A DNA stretch of 33,968 nucleotides from Betaproteobacteria bacterium TMED41 (GCA_002167365.1 NHCU01000045.1:32054-66021); one strand, 5' to 3'; counted from the stretch's first letter, positions 18,401-26,945 are shown. The notes: generated by a model not told the origin, from the letters alone. Translations and numbers: made by a program.

Positions 18401-20926
18401 GTGAGCAGCAATTTTTAAACGTTGAGATTCTCCTCCGGATAGAGTTGTTAATGATTGACCCAGTTTTAAGTAACCAAGCCCAACTAACAATAGAGAAGAA
18501 AGATTTTTGACAACTTTTTTTTCTTTTTCAAAAAAATTGCAAGCCTCAGAAACTGTTAAATTTAGTATGTCTGAAATAGATTTATTGTTAAACTTTATTT
18601 CTAAAATTTCTTTCCTAAATCGCATACCATCACATACCTCACAGCTTAAAAAGACATCGGATAAAAATTGCATTTCAATTCTTTCAAACCCATTTCCCAT
18701 ACATTCCGGGCACCTTCCTTGTCCGGTATTAAAACTAAAATTACTGGGTAAATAATTTCTTTTTTTTGCCTCCTCTGTAGATGCAAAAAGCTTTCTAATT
18801 TCGTCAAACGCGCCAATATACACCACCGGATTGGATCTTGATGTTTTTCCTATAGAGGATTGATCAATATTGATGATTTCTCTAAAAAATTGAAAACCTT
18901 CAATCTTTTCATAATTTTTTGGATCACGGAGCTCTGATCCAATTTTATAGCATAGAGCTGGGTATAATACGTTTTGTATCAACGAGGATTTTCCGCTTCC
19001 TGAGACACCAGTTATGCAACAAATACATTCTAGAGGGATCGTTATATCAATCCGATTGATATTATTAGTCTTTGCACCTGTTATTCGAATGCTCTTATCA
19101 GTAGTTTTATTGTTTGTTGAAATTAAACTTCTTTTCTCTGATATATTTTTTTCATTGCGTATGTATTTTCCAGTCAAGCAATTAGACTTTAAAAGTTCGT
19201 TGTAAGAGCCTTCGAAACATATATTACCGCCCTCAATTCCAGGCCCAGGCCCAAGCTCAATTATATGATCCGCGGCAGCAATAACTTGTGGATCATGTTC
19301 CACAATTAAAAGAGTATTTCCTGCATTTCTTAACCTTAGTATCACACTTATTAAATTTTCTAGATCTCTTGAGTGAAGTCCTATCGAAGGTTCATCTAGT
19401 ACAAAAAGGGTATTAACTAGTGAGGTGCCCAGTGCTGTTGTCAAGTTTATCCTTTGTACCTCTCCTCCTGATAGAGTTCGTGATTGCCTTTCAAGGGTGA
19501 GATATCCCAAGCCAACCTGTTGGCAAAAAGTCAATCTGCTTTGTATTTCCTTTACGACAACTTCTATTGCATCTTGGGTACTTTTATTTTCCTTATTTTG
19601 TTTAGCTTGTATTTTTAATTCTTTTATCCATTCTGTGATTATGTTAATGGGCTGAGATAGCCACTCGTGAATATTTTTATCAAGAATTAACCAGTTCAAG
19701 GATTCTGATTTAAGACGACTTCCCGAGCAAGAATTACATTGAGAGTATGATCTATACCTAGATAGTAAAACTCTGACGTGCATTTTGTATGATTTCGTCT
19801 CCAGTTTTTTAAAAAAACGTGATACACCGTACCATTCTTTTCTCCATTTACCAGTCCATTTGGAGCAGCCATTAAATACCCAATCTTTATCTCTATTGCT
19901 TAGTTTTTTCCATGGTATGTCTATTGGTATTTGATTTTTTATAGCATGTTGAATCAATTCTTTTTGACAATTTAAATAGGATTTGGATTGAAATGGACGA
20001 ATTGCTCCATCAGATAATGATTTACTCTCGTCTGGTATTACAAGATTGGTGTCGACTCCAATTATTCGTCCAAAACCTTTACAGTTCTCACAGGCTCCAA
20101 TCGGTGAATTAAAGGAAAACAGAGCGGGTCGAGGCTTTTTAAAAGTAATGTTGCAAATTGAACAATTAAATAATTGTGAGTAAGAATTAATTTTTTGTTT
20201 CTTTTCAAGATCAAAAATATCACATTGTAAATTTCCAGTTTTATAAGCATTGTCAATAGATTCAATCAATCGTGACTTATCTAATTTTTTGTTTACTGTA
20301 AAACGATCAGTAATTACGGTTGCCCGGTTTTCAACTCTTTCATAAAGTCTTGTATAACCCTGTGCTGACAAAGAGTTTATTAGTTCTTCGTCGGTAATGG
20401 ATTTTGGTACTTTTAAATTAAAGGTTACCGCTATTTTAAGCCCAAAGCATTTCTTTACTAATTCTTTTGCCACTCTAGATGAGGGCATCTCGAGCACTTC
20501 TTTTTTACATTTAGGACAGTGAAGCTTAGAACATTTGGCAAATAGAAGTTTGAAGTGATCTGATAATTCGGTAATGGTGCCTACAGTTGACCGGGAGTTT
20601 TTGATTTGATTAGTTTGTTCTATTGAAACGGCTGGAGGCACACCTAAAATTTTTTCAACATTTGGTTTATCCATTCTATCAATGAATTGTCTAGCATATG
20701 ATGAAAATGTTTCTATGTAACGCCTTTGACCCTCTGCAGTAACAGTATCAAAAACCAAACTACTTTTACCTGATCCAGAGACACCGGTAACAACGATTAT
20801 TTTACCAAGTGGCAGATCTAACGACAAATTTTTTAGGTTGTTCTGTTTGGCTCCAGAAATAAATATAGAATTTAATCGTGATAGATTAGATATATTTTTT
20901 TTTATAATTTTTGAATTACGGTTCAT
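15389..20926 (-). CDS. uvrA: double-length UvrA-like excinuclease ATPase (tandem fusion of two UvrA units)
   Basis: An 1845-residue protein, about twice the normal UvrA length (E. coli 940), consisting of two complete UvrA units joined near residues 955-975. There are four ABC ATPase modules with Walker A GVSGSGKS at 48, 640, 1003 and 1531, LSGGE signatures at 485, 829, 1380 and 1729, and DEP Walker B ends at 511, 868, 1406 and 1757. All four zinc modules keep their cysteines (255/258/279/282, 739/742/762/765, 1236/1239/1260/1263, 1639/1642/1662/1665). Both units retain the region after STVGT that corresponds to the UvrB-binding domain, so neither half looks dead. UvrA recognises DNA damage in nucleotide excision repair. 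Double UvrA proteins occur in some Burkholderiales (recalled), where a normal UvrA usually exists too. Its start overlaps the upstream oxidoreductase by 11 bases. Confidence 0.93.
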   Translation of the reverse strand: MNRNSKIIKKNISNLSRLNSIFISGAKQNNLKNLSLDLPLGKIIVVTGVSGSGKSSLVFDTVTAEGQRRYIETFSSYARQFIDRMDKPNVEKILGVPPAVSIEQTNQIKNSRSTVGTITELSDHFKLLFAKCSKLHCPKCKKEVLEMPSSRVAKELVKKCFGLKIAVTFNLKVPKSITDEELINSLSAQGYTRLYERVENRATVITDRFTVNKKLDKSRLIESIDNAYKTGNLQCDIFDLEKKQKINSYSQLFNCSICNITFKKPRPALFSFNSPIGACENCKGFGRIIGVDTNLVIPDESKSLSDGAIRPFQSKSYLNCQKELIQHAIKNQIPIDIPWKKLSNRDKDWVFNGCSKWTGKWRKEWYGVSRFFKKLETKSYKMHVRVLLSRYRSYSQCNSCSGSRLKSESLNWLILDKNIHEWLSQPINIITEWIKELKIQAKQNKENKSTQDAIEVVVKEIQSRLTFCQQVGLGYLTLERQSRTLSGGEVQRINLTTALGTSLVNTLFVLDEPSIGLHSRDLENLISVILRLRNAGNTLLIVEHDPQVIAAADHIIELGPGPGIEGGNICFEGSYNELLKSNCLTGKYIRNEKNISEKRSLISTNNKTTDKSIRITGAKTNNINRIDITIPLECICCITGVSGSGKSSLIQNVLYPALCYKIGSELRDPKNYEKIEGFQFFREIINIDQSSIGKTSRSNPVVYIGAFDEIRKLFASTEEAKKRNYLPSNFSFNTGQGRCPECMGNGFERIEMQFLSDVFLSCEVCDGMRFRKEILEIKFNNKSISDILNLTVSEACNFFEKEKKVVKNLSSLLLVGLGYLKLGQSLTTLSGGESQRLKIAAHLNRAQSSPKKIVVNDKKKNSNLFLFDEPTTGLHLDDIKTLLKAMKTLITDGHSIIVIEHSLEFINYSDWIIDLGPEAGPEGGKIIAQGTPDEVKKNIFSHTGKALAKYFPRKQNKRKNIIKNLSENVNKKNEFIEIINAREHNLKNISVKIPHNQLTVITGVSGSGKSSIAFDILFSEGQRRYLESLNAYARQFVQPGSRPDVDLITGISPTVAIEQRSSRGGNKSTVGTLTEIHHYLRLLYVKNGKQFCPKCNVLISPLSKESILSKIISNFEGLKVFILSPLVIDRKGSYKELALWAAKRNYQKLRVDGKIVLTNSFPKLDRYKEHSIELVFEELIIEKKKELELFKIIEGALILGKGSMGILVNKIKKYTSKKSKQNFNLDLSFFSTINACSKCGSGFSELDPRLFSYNSKKGWCAVCIGSGLNVINDIENTSRAEASEYSIFDTNDTLGTCETCDGGRLNQIAQSVFVNQKSIVDLSNYSIVDLKLWLATYFKSLSKRESLVAKDLISEILSRLNFLEQVGLGYLSLNRSAPTLSGGEAQRIRLASQLGSNLKGVCYILDEPTIGLHPKDNKSLLVILRSLQKKGNTVVVVEHDEDTINMADNIIDIGPNAGLEGGNVIAQGKLADIVSTSNSVTGKYLKNPITLKIRKPKNISESFIKIFGANSNNLKNLDINIPLNRLTVITGVSGSGKSTLARNILIKNIKKLCLSKQKKKSGQFVLTDCTGCNKIENWNTISRVLEVDQSPIGKTSRSTPATYIGLWDKIRNVFSQSSEAKMRGWSNSHFSFNSGEGRCPVCKGNGIQKVEMNFLPNVLIKCEECSGKRFTSETTKILWRNKSISDILEMNIENALEFFASHHSISKSLTLLKELGLGYLTLGQPSSTLSGGEAQRIKLASELAKSNDYTHTLYVLDEPTVGLHMADIEKLIEALNKLVAFGNTVVVVEHQLDIWAASDWIVDLGPSGGKSGGKLMNQAHPDVIRKTKTSTGIELNNFLKANQKK

Positions 20927-21899
20927 TGACTTTAAGTACTATTTTTCCACAGTGATCTGACAATTCCATTTTTTTATGTGCTAATTCGGCATCCTCGAGC
21001 TTGAATATTTCATGGACTTTTGTTTTGATATTTCCAGATTCAATTTCGGGCCAAATATTTTGTTTTAGTACGTTAACAATTCTCTCCTTCTCGGCATTAG
21101 AACGTGATCGTAGGGTAGACCCTGTAATTATCTGTTGTTTTAGCATTATCTGGAAAAGATTTAAATTTGTTTTGCTTCCTTTCAAAAATGCAATTTGCAC
21201 AAGTCTTCCTCTGTGCGACAAACAATTTAAGTTTTTTGAAATATATTCTCCGCCCACCATATCCAAAATAACATTCACACCCAATTTATTTGTACACTCT
21301 AGAATTTTTTCTTCAAAGTCTTCTAATAAATAAACAATAGTTTCTTCAGCGCCTAAGCTCTTACAATAAATAGCTTTTTTTTTGTTTCGCACGGTACAGA
21401 ATATTGAGGATTTTCTCCATCTTGCGAGTTGTATGGCAGCTGTTCCAACGCCGCTACTGCCGCCATGAATTAGAACTCTTTCACCTCTTGAGAGGCGCCC
21501 GTGTTCAAACAAATTAACCCATGCGGTCATGTATGTTTCTGGAAGTGAGGCTGCTTCATAAAAATCTAGCCCTTTGGGAATTGGGAAACAATGACTTGCT
21601 GGCAAAACAACAGAATCTGCATAGGCACCGCCAGGAGTAAGTCCACAAACCTTGTCTCCTTCTTTGAGTGTTTTGACATTTTTTCCAATTTTCTCAATAA
21701 TTCCACTAGCTTCAAGACCGAGCCTGGTTGAGGACCCAACAGGAGGGGGGTATAGTCCCTTTTTTTGGAGTATGTCTGGCCTATTAACCCCAGCAGAAAT
21801 TACTTTCATTCTTACTTCATCGATTTTAGGCTCAGGTATTTGAATGTCAGCAATTTCAAGACTGTTATTTTTTTTTGGGTTTACGATAACGGCTCTCAT
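20916..21899 (-). CDS. NAD(P)H:quinone oxidoreductase, zinc-independent MDR family (PIG3-like)
   Basis: A 327-residue medium-chain dehydrogenase/reductase of the quinone oxidoreductase group closest to PIG3-type proteins. The N-terminus MRAVIVNPKKNNSLEIADIQIPEP, the segment SAGVNRPDILQKKGLYPPP and the nucleotide-binding motif HGGSSGVGTAAIQLA (about 140-155) are characteristic. No catalytic-zinc ligands are evident. It probably reduces quinones or reactive enones with NADPH in the cytosol. It lies 11 bases after the glnS stop and overlaps the start of the double UvrA by 11 bases, so glnS, this gene and uvrA form one leftward operon. The precise substrate cannot be read from sequence. Confidence 0.87.
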   Translation of the reverse strand: MRAVIVNPKKNNSLEIADIQIPEPKIDEVRMKVISAGVNRPDILQKKGLYPPPVGSSTRLGLEASGIIEKIGKNVKTLKEGDKVCGLTPGGAYADSVVLPASHCFPIPKGLDFYEAASLPETYMTAWVNLFEHGRLSRGERVLIHGGSSGVGTAAIQLARWRKSSIFCTVRNKKKAIYCKSLGAEETIVYLLEDFEEKILECTNKLGVNVILDMVGGEYISKNLNCLSHRGRLVQIAFLKGSKTNLNLFQIMLKQQIITGSTLRSRSNAEKERIVNVLKQNIWPEIESGNIKTKVHEIFKLEDAELAHKKMELSDHCGKIVLKVNEP

Positions 21900-21910
21900 T
21901 TATAAAAAAA

Positions 21911-23605
21911 TTATCCTTTTTTCCAATTATCTTTTAAAGAGACAGTTCTATTAAAAACTCTAGTTTGATTTTTTAAAATTTTATCCAAAATAAAATATCC
22001 ATGTCTTTCAAATTGAAACTTTTCACCAACCTTGGCATTTAGAATTGAAACTTCGACAATAGAATTTAATTGAACATGCGATTGCTCGTTAAAAGTTTGA
22101 GGTATGTTTTCTTGCGTAATTAGTTTGTTAACATTTTGCCCAGGTGTGTAGTCTTCAAAAATACTGTCATAAAGGTTTAGCTGGACCGAACATGAGTCTT
22201 TGATGCTTATCCAATGAATGTTGCCCTTAACTTTATACGAGTTTGAACCGGAAGTACCACTTTTTGAATCCTTAAAAATATTGGCTTTGATGGCAACTAT
22301 ATTTCCAGCAGTATTTTTTTCATAACCAGTACACTCAATAACATAGGCATATCTTAAGCGAACTCTACCTCCAGGCTGTAACCTGAAAAACCCAGGGACC
22401 GGATTCTCTTGAAAGTCTTTATGGTCAATATAAAGTTCTTTTCTAAAGTTTATTTCTCTTTGACCAAGTTCTGGTTTTTTAGGGTGATTTGGGGCAAAGC
22501 ATGTTTCAAAATAATCAGGTTCAACATTTTCAATTATAAGTTTTAATGGTTTTAGAACGGCAATTCTTCTAAGGCATTTCAAATTTAAATCTTCTCTCAT
22601 ACATTCTTCTAAAAAAGAGTAATCAATTTTTGCATCAGATTTAGTTACACCTATAGCCTCACAAAAATTTATAAAGCCTGCTGCCGTGTAACCTCTTTTT
22701 TTTGCTCCAGCAATTGTGGGCATTCTTGGATCATCCCATCCATTTACGTATTTATTTGATATCAGTCCCCCTAGTTTTCTTTTTGAAAGAAAAACATTAC
22801 TCACGTTTAGTCTTGAAAATTCATATTGGTTAGGAAGTTTTGAGATGTTAAAGAAACCGCATTCAGCTACTTTTTTAACTACCCAATCGTAAAGTGGACG
22901 GTGATCTTCAAATTCTAATGTACAGATAGAGTGGGTGATATTTTCAATTGCATCAGAGAGTGGATGTGCAAAATCATACATAGGATAAATGCACCATTTT
23001 GATCCTTGACGGTGATGATTAACATGCCTAATGCGGTACAGGACTGGATCCCTCATATTTAAATTTGGAGAATTCATGTCAATTTTGGCCCTTAGTACAT
23101 GATCTCCATCAGAAAATTCTGAGTTTTTCATTTTTTTAAAAAGGTCAATATTTTCTTTAATTGATCTTTCGCGAAAGATAGAGTTAATTCCTCCTTCTTT
23201 AAGTGTTCCTCTGTTTGATTTAATATCCTCAAATGATTGAGAGTCAACATATGCAAAATTATTTTCGATTAATGCCAAAGCAAATTCAAAAAATTTTTCA
23301 AAATAATCACTCGCAAAATAAATATGATCTCCCCAATCAAAACCAAGCCAATGTACGGAATCTTTTATAGACTGGACAAATTCTTCATTTTCTTTTTCTG
23401 GGTTTGTATCGTCAAATCTCAAATGGCATTGACCACCGAACTCCTTTGCTAATCCAAAATTTAAGCATATTGATTTTGCATGTCCAATATGTAAATATCC
23501 ATTCGGTTCTGGAGGGAACCTGGTAATGATATGCTTAACTTTATTTTCTCTTAAATCTTTTTCTATAATTTGGCGTATAAAATTGGTGGGTTGAAATTTT
23601 TCCAG
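21911..23605 (-). CDS. glnS: glutaminyl-tRNA synthetase (probable CTG start)
   Basis: A 564-residue class Ib synthetase that charges tRNA-Gln. The track begins at an internal TTG (HLRFDDTNP read as MRFDD) and so loses 61 residues. The same frame continues upstream through RQIIEKDLRENKVKHIITRFPPEPNGYLHIGHAKS, which includes the ATP-binding HIGH motif (39-42). The first usable start after the in-frame TAA is CTG at 23605, preceded by AGGGAGG at five bases' spacing; no ATG, GTG or TTG lies between that TAA and the HIGH motif. The KMSKS equivalent is FLSKRKL, and the C-terminal beta-barrel anticodon domains are intact. It heads the glnS-oxidoreductase-uvrA operon and diverges from polA. Confidence 0.94.
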   Translation of the reverse strand: MEKFQPTNFIRQIIEKDLRENKVKHIITRFPPEPNGYLHIGHAKSICLNFGLAKEFGGQCHLRFDDTNPEKENEEFVQSIKDSVHWLGFDWGDHIYFASDYFEKFFEFALALIENNFAYVDSQSFEDIKSNRGTLKEGGINSIFRERSIKENIDLFKKMKNSEFSDGDHVLRAKIDMNSPNLNMRDPVLYRIRHVNHHRQGSKWCIYPMYDFAHPLSDAIENITHSICTLEFEDHRPLYDWVVKKVAECGFFNISKLPNQYEFSRLNVSNVFLSKRKLGGLISNKYVNGWDDPRMPTIAGAKKRGYTAAGFINFCEAIGVTKSDAKIDYSFLEECMREDLNLKCLRRIAVLKPLKLIIENVEPDYFETCFAPNHPKKPELGQREINFRKELYIDHKDFQENPVPGFFRLQPGGRVRLRYAYVIECTGYEKNTAGNIVAIKANIFKDSKSGTSGSNSYKVKGNIHWISIKDSCSVQLNLYDSIFEDYTPGQNVNKLITQENIPQTFNEQSHVQLNSIVEVSILNAKVGEKFQFERHGYFILDKILKNQTRVFNRTVSLKDNWKKG

Positions 23606-23610
23606 TTTAT

Positions 23611-23617
23611 CCTCCCT
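23611..23617 (-). promoter_or_regulatory. strong Shine-Dalgarno fixing the glnS CTG start
   Basis: Read leftward the sequence is AGGGAGG-ataaa-CTG. This is the strongest ribosome-binding match I noticed in the window. It sits at good spacing from CTG and from no other start codon in the glnS frame, and is the main reason for choosing CTG. Confidence 0.8.
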
Positions 23618-23668
23618 AAAATTTAATTTTCTTTAAAGCTACTACATTTTGAGTAAAAAATATCATTT

Positions 23669-26452
23669 ATGACTAATTCGTTAAAAAAAAGAATGTTAAT
23701 TGTCGACGCATCAAGTTTTTTGTACAGGGCCTATCACGCACTACCCGATTTAAGAAGTAAGAAGGGTCATCCAACAGGGGCTCTATACGGAATAATCAAT
23801 ATGCTCAAAAAAGTACGTTTGGACTGGCCATCACAAATTGGTGCCTGTGTGTTTGACCCTAAGGGCCCGACATTTAGAGACAAAATCTTTTCTGATTATA
23901 AAGCAACCAGATCATCAATGCCCGAAGATTTGTCATTACAAATTACACCAATTTTTGAGGTTGTAAAGGCGCTTGGCTGGCCTTTTATTCAAGTTAGTGG
24001 ATATGAAGCTGATGATGTTATTGGAACCTTAGTTTGTGAGGCAAGAAAAAAAAATCTTGGCTCAGTTATTATTTCTGGTGATAAAGACTTAACTCAATTA
24101 GTCAATGAAGATGTTATTTTAGTTGATACCATGAGCCGTCATGGAGGAAGTGGAAAAATTTTTGATATCGCATCCGTTGTGGAAAAATTCGGGGTGGCTC
24201 CCGACAAAATAATTGACTATTTAACTTTAGTCGGTGATCAGAGTGACAACATACCCGGAGTAAGAAAAGTTGGTGCTAAAACAGCTGTCAAGTTATTAAA
24301 TGAATATGGTTCGATCAATCAAATTTTCGATTCAGTTCAAAATATCTCGGGTGCAGTAGGAAAAAACCTTCAAGAAGCAAAAGATTGGATTCCTTTAGGA
24401 AAAAAACTAGTGACAATAAAAACTGATTGCCCTGATTTGGATGATTTTATTCAGGATATGGAGAATAAATTAAAGTGGTTGCCTACAGATGTTAAAAAAA
24501 TTAGTGATATAAAAGTCAAGTATGACTTAGGAAGAATTTTTAAAGATTTTCTAGAACCCGATGGAAGCTCTGTTGATAGACATGACTCCATCATTGGTCA
24601 TGCGAATTACAAAAAAGAGATTACTGAAAATTTTAAAAAAAATATCAAGCTTAATTACCGAACAATATACAGTCTTGAAGAGCTTGACGAGTTGATCAAA
24701 GTTATTGACGAGAAACCTATTGTTGCTTTTGACACAGAAACTACCTCTTTAAATGTTCGTGAAGCGGCTTTAGTTGGAATTTCTCTCTCTTGGGACCTTG
24801 GTTGTGCCGCTTATATACCCATTGGTCATGTTCATGATTTAGAAAGAAAACAATTAGAGCTTGAGCCAGTCCTCAAGGCTTTGAAACCTTGGTTTGCAGA
24901 CAAAAAAAATACCAAGCTAGCTCATAATCTAAAATATGATCAGCACATTTTAGAAAATCATGGGATTTTGTTAAATGGGAATTTGCACGATACACTTCTG
25001 CAATCCTATGTTTTAGAGGCTCATAGGAGGCATGATTTAGAATCTTTGGCGCTCAGATTTCTAAACAGAAAGGGCTTGTCTTATGATGAGCTAACTGGGA
25101 CGGGGAAAAAACGAATTGGCTTTGAACAAGTTCCGATTGAGCTTGCAAGCAAGTATTCATGCGAAGATTCAGATTTTACTCTTGATCTTCATAATAAACT
25201 TTACCCGGCTCTGTTAAAAGATGATGCTCTTTTAAAAGTCTATCGTGAAATTGAACTACCTTCTCTTGAAGTTTTAAAAATCATGGAGTCGGATGGTATT
25301 TACATAGATAAATTATTACTTGCAAAACAGACGAAAGAGCTGGCAAACAAAATATTTCATCTTGAAAATCAAGCTCACGGACTTGCAGGCAGATCTTTCA
25401 ACCTTGGTTCACCAAAACAAATAGGTGAATTTTTATTTGGAGATTTAGATTACAAGCCGATAAAAAAAACTGCAAGCGGTGCTGCCTCAACAGATGAGAG
25501 TGTGCTGGAGCGGTTAGCTGAAAATTATCCCTTACCAAAAGTGCTACTGGAGTGGAGGACCTTGTCAAAGTTAAAATCTACTTACACTGATAAGCTACCA
25601 AAAATGATAGATCCAAGTTCTTTACGAGTGCATACTACATTTTCACAAGCAACTGCTGTTACCGGCAGGTTGTCATCGAGCGATCCAAATTTGCAAAATA
25701 TTCCAGTAAAAACTGAAGAGGGCAGGAAAATTAGAGCAGCTTTTATAGCAGGTAAAAGCACAAGAATAGTTTCTGCTGATTATTCTCAAATTGAATTAAG
25801 AATAATGGCTCATTTGTCAGACGATAAAAGTCTAATAACTGCTTTTGAAAATAGCCAGGATGTTCATAGTGCCACTGCGGCAGAAATTTTTGGCGTTTCC
25901 AATGAGAAAGTCACACCAGATCAGAGAAGGACGGCGAAGGTGATAAATTTTGGTCTCATTTATGGGATGAGTCCTTTTGGCCTATCAAAAAATTTAGGTA
26001 TTACTATAGATGCGGCAAAGTCATATATTGACAAATATTTCACGCGTTATCCAATGGTTGCGAGATTTATGGAAAACACTAAAGATTTGGCCAAAAAAAA
26101 TGGTTATGTTCAGACTGTTTTTGGAAGGAAGTTATGGTTGCCAGAAATAAATTCTCCTAATGGTCCCAGAAGACAAGCGTCTGAGCGGGCTGCAATTAAT
26201 GCTCCTATGCAAGGTACAGCTGCTGATTTAATAAAGATGGCTATGATAAACATGCACGGCGCCATTTTGGAAAATAGATTCCAGTCAAAAATGGTTTTGC
26301 AGGTTCATGATGAATTGGTTTTTGAAACGCCTAATAATGAGCTGGAGGACTTTTGTAACTGTGTAAAGGTAGTAATGTGCTCCGTAGCAAAATTAAAGGT
26401 CCCGCTTTTGGTAGATGTTGGGAATGGACAAAATTGGGAACAGGCTCATTGA
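23669..26452 (+). CDS. polA: DNA polymerase I
   Basis: A 927-residue Pol I, about the E. coli length (928), used in Okazaki-fragment maturation and repair synthesis. The N-terminal 5'-3' nuclease domain has VDASSFLYRAYHAL, EADDVIGTL, SGDKDLTQLV and GDQSDNIPGV. The proofreading domain is intact: AFDTETTSLN carries the Asp and Glu, and further aspartates are in LKYDQHIL and SCEDSDFTLDLH. Polymerase motifs are DYSQIELRIMAHL (A), RRTAKVINFGLIYGMS (B) and VLQVHDELVFE (C). The start ATG lies 63 bases from the divergent glnS start and has no obvious Shine-Dalgarno. Confidence 0.98.
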   Translation: MTNSLKKRMLIVDASSFLYRAYHALPDLRSKKGHPTGALYGIINMLKKVRLDWPSQIGACVFDPKGPTFRDKIFSDYKATRSSMPEDLSLQITPIFEVVKALGWPFIQVSGYEADDVIGTLVCEARKKNLGSVIISGDKDLTQLVNEDVILVDTMSRHGGSGKIFDIASVVEKFGVAPDKIIDYLTLVGDQSDNIPGVRKVGAKTAVKLLNEYGSINQIFDSVQNISGAVGKNLQEAKDWIPLGKKLVTIKTDCPDLDDFIQDMENKLKWLPTDVKKISDIKVKYDLGRIFKDFLEPDGSSVDRHDSIIGHANYKKEITENFKKNIKLNYRTIYSLEELDELIKVIDEKPIVAFDTETTSLNVREAALVGISLSWDLGCAAYIPIGHVHDLERKQLELEPVLKALKPWFADKKNTKLAHNLKYDQHILENHGILLNGNLHDTLLQSYVLEAHRRHDLESLALRFLNRKGLSYDELTGTGKKRIGFEQVPIELASKYSCEDSDFTLDLHNKLYPALLKDDALLKVYREIELPSLEVLKIMESDGIYIDKLLLAKQTKELANKIFHLENQAHGLAGRSFNLGSPKQIGEFLFGDLDYKPIKKTASGAASTDESVLERLAENYPLPKVLLEWRTLSKLKSTYTDKLPKMIDPSSLRVHTTFSQATAVTGRLSSSDPNLQNIPVKTEEGRKIRAAFIAGKSTRIVSADYSQIELRIMAHLSDDKSLITAFENSQDVHSATAAEIFGVSNEKVTPDQRRTAKVINFGLIYGMSPFGLSKNLGITIDAAKSYIDKYFTRYPMVARFMENTKDLAKKNGYVQTVFGRKLWLPEINSPNGPRRQASERAAINAPMQGTAADLIKMAMINMHGAILENRFQSKMVLQVHDELVFETPNNELEDFCNCVKVVMCSVAKLKVPLLVDVGNGQNWEQAH

Positions 26453-26475
26453 GAAACCAGACAATTTATTGATAA

Positions 26476-26592
26476 TTAAGAATTTATTTCGTTAGTAAAT
26501 GAAACTTGCCCTGCAAAAGTTTCTTTTATATCAACTGAAAATAAAATTATAAATATAACAAAATATGCTGCCGCGTACTGTTTGATTTTCAT
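26476..26592 (-). CDS. 38-residue putative membrane or secreted peptide, absent from the ORF track
   Basis: A short frame reads MKIKQYAAAYFVIFIILFSVD followed by IKETFAGQVSFTNEINS. It has a basic N-terminus, one hydrophobic segment (about residues 7-20) and a polar tail with a possible signal-peptidase-like site near TFAG, so it is either a single-span small membrane protein or a short exported peptide. AAGGTG stands seven bases before the ATG. It begins 14 bases after the stop of the 86-residue gene on the same strand, so the two probably share one Fur-controlled transcript. I do not recognise a family. It could be a chance frame, but the ribosome-binding site, hydrophobic pattern and operon position argue for a gene. 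Confidence 0.5.
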   Translation of the reverse strand: MKIKQYAAAYFVIFIILFSVDIKETFAGQVSFTNEINS

Positions 26593-26606
26593 TTGTGAGC
26601 ACCTTA

Positions 26607-26867
26607 TTAATGGATTTCGTTTTGTGTTCCAGGATTATTAGAAAATAAATTACAAGAATCAACATATAGTTGACTGCAAACATAAGTTAATAGTTGATGG
26701 TTTTCACATTCTGGGTGTGCAATTATTGCCTTCATAATTCCCGGCAGTAATTCAATATCTTCGGATTCAGTGTTATTTTGACTGATTTGATACAAAGTTT
26801 TTAAAGCAGAGGCAATCAATGCTTCAAATGTAGGCAAACTCGAGTCTAAATCTACTTTTACTGTCAT
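26607..26867 (-). CDS. 86-residue protein of unknown function, probably iron-regulated
   Basis: I do not recognise this protein. It is acidic, predicted mostly helical and apparently soluble, beginning MTVKVDLDSSLPTFEALIASALKTLYQI. Three cysteines and three histidines cluster or follow in the C-terminal half (AHPECENH, VCSQL, DSCNLF, final EIH), which could allow metal binding but forms no known motif. It has a good ribosome-binding site (AAAGGG, six bases before the ATG) and diverges from the FecA-like receptor across a region with two Fur-box-like sequences, so it is probably expressed under iron limitation. A 38-residue frame follows after 14 bases. A role in iron uptake is inference from position only. 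Confidence 0.7.
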   Translation of the reverse strand: MTVKVDLDSSLPTFEALIASALKTLYQISQNNTESEDIELLPGIMKAIIAHPECENHQLLTYVCSQLYVDSCNLFSNNPGTQNEIH

Positions 26868-26904
26868 TAAATACCCTTTATTTTTGAAAATTTTTCTTGC
26901 AATT

Positions 26905-26923
26905 AAGAATCATTCTCATTATT
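26905..26923. promoter_or_regulatory. Fur box 1 (proximal to the 86-residue gene)
   Basis: AAGAATCATTCTCATTATT matches the 19-base Fur consensus GATAATGATAATCATTATC at about 14 positions when read on the opposite strand. It lies 38 bases upstream of the leftward 86-residue gene and is one of two Fur-like sites in the divergent promoter. Confidence 0.65.
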
Positions 26924-26945
26924 ATTAACAAATAAATTTACAAAT

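Noticed and set aside
15389-20926. Two separate uvrA genes misread as one
   Set aside because: The frame is continuous through the junction with no stop, frameshift or internal start context, so a fused protein is the direct reading.
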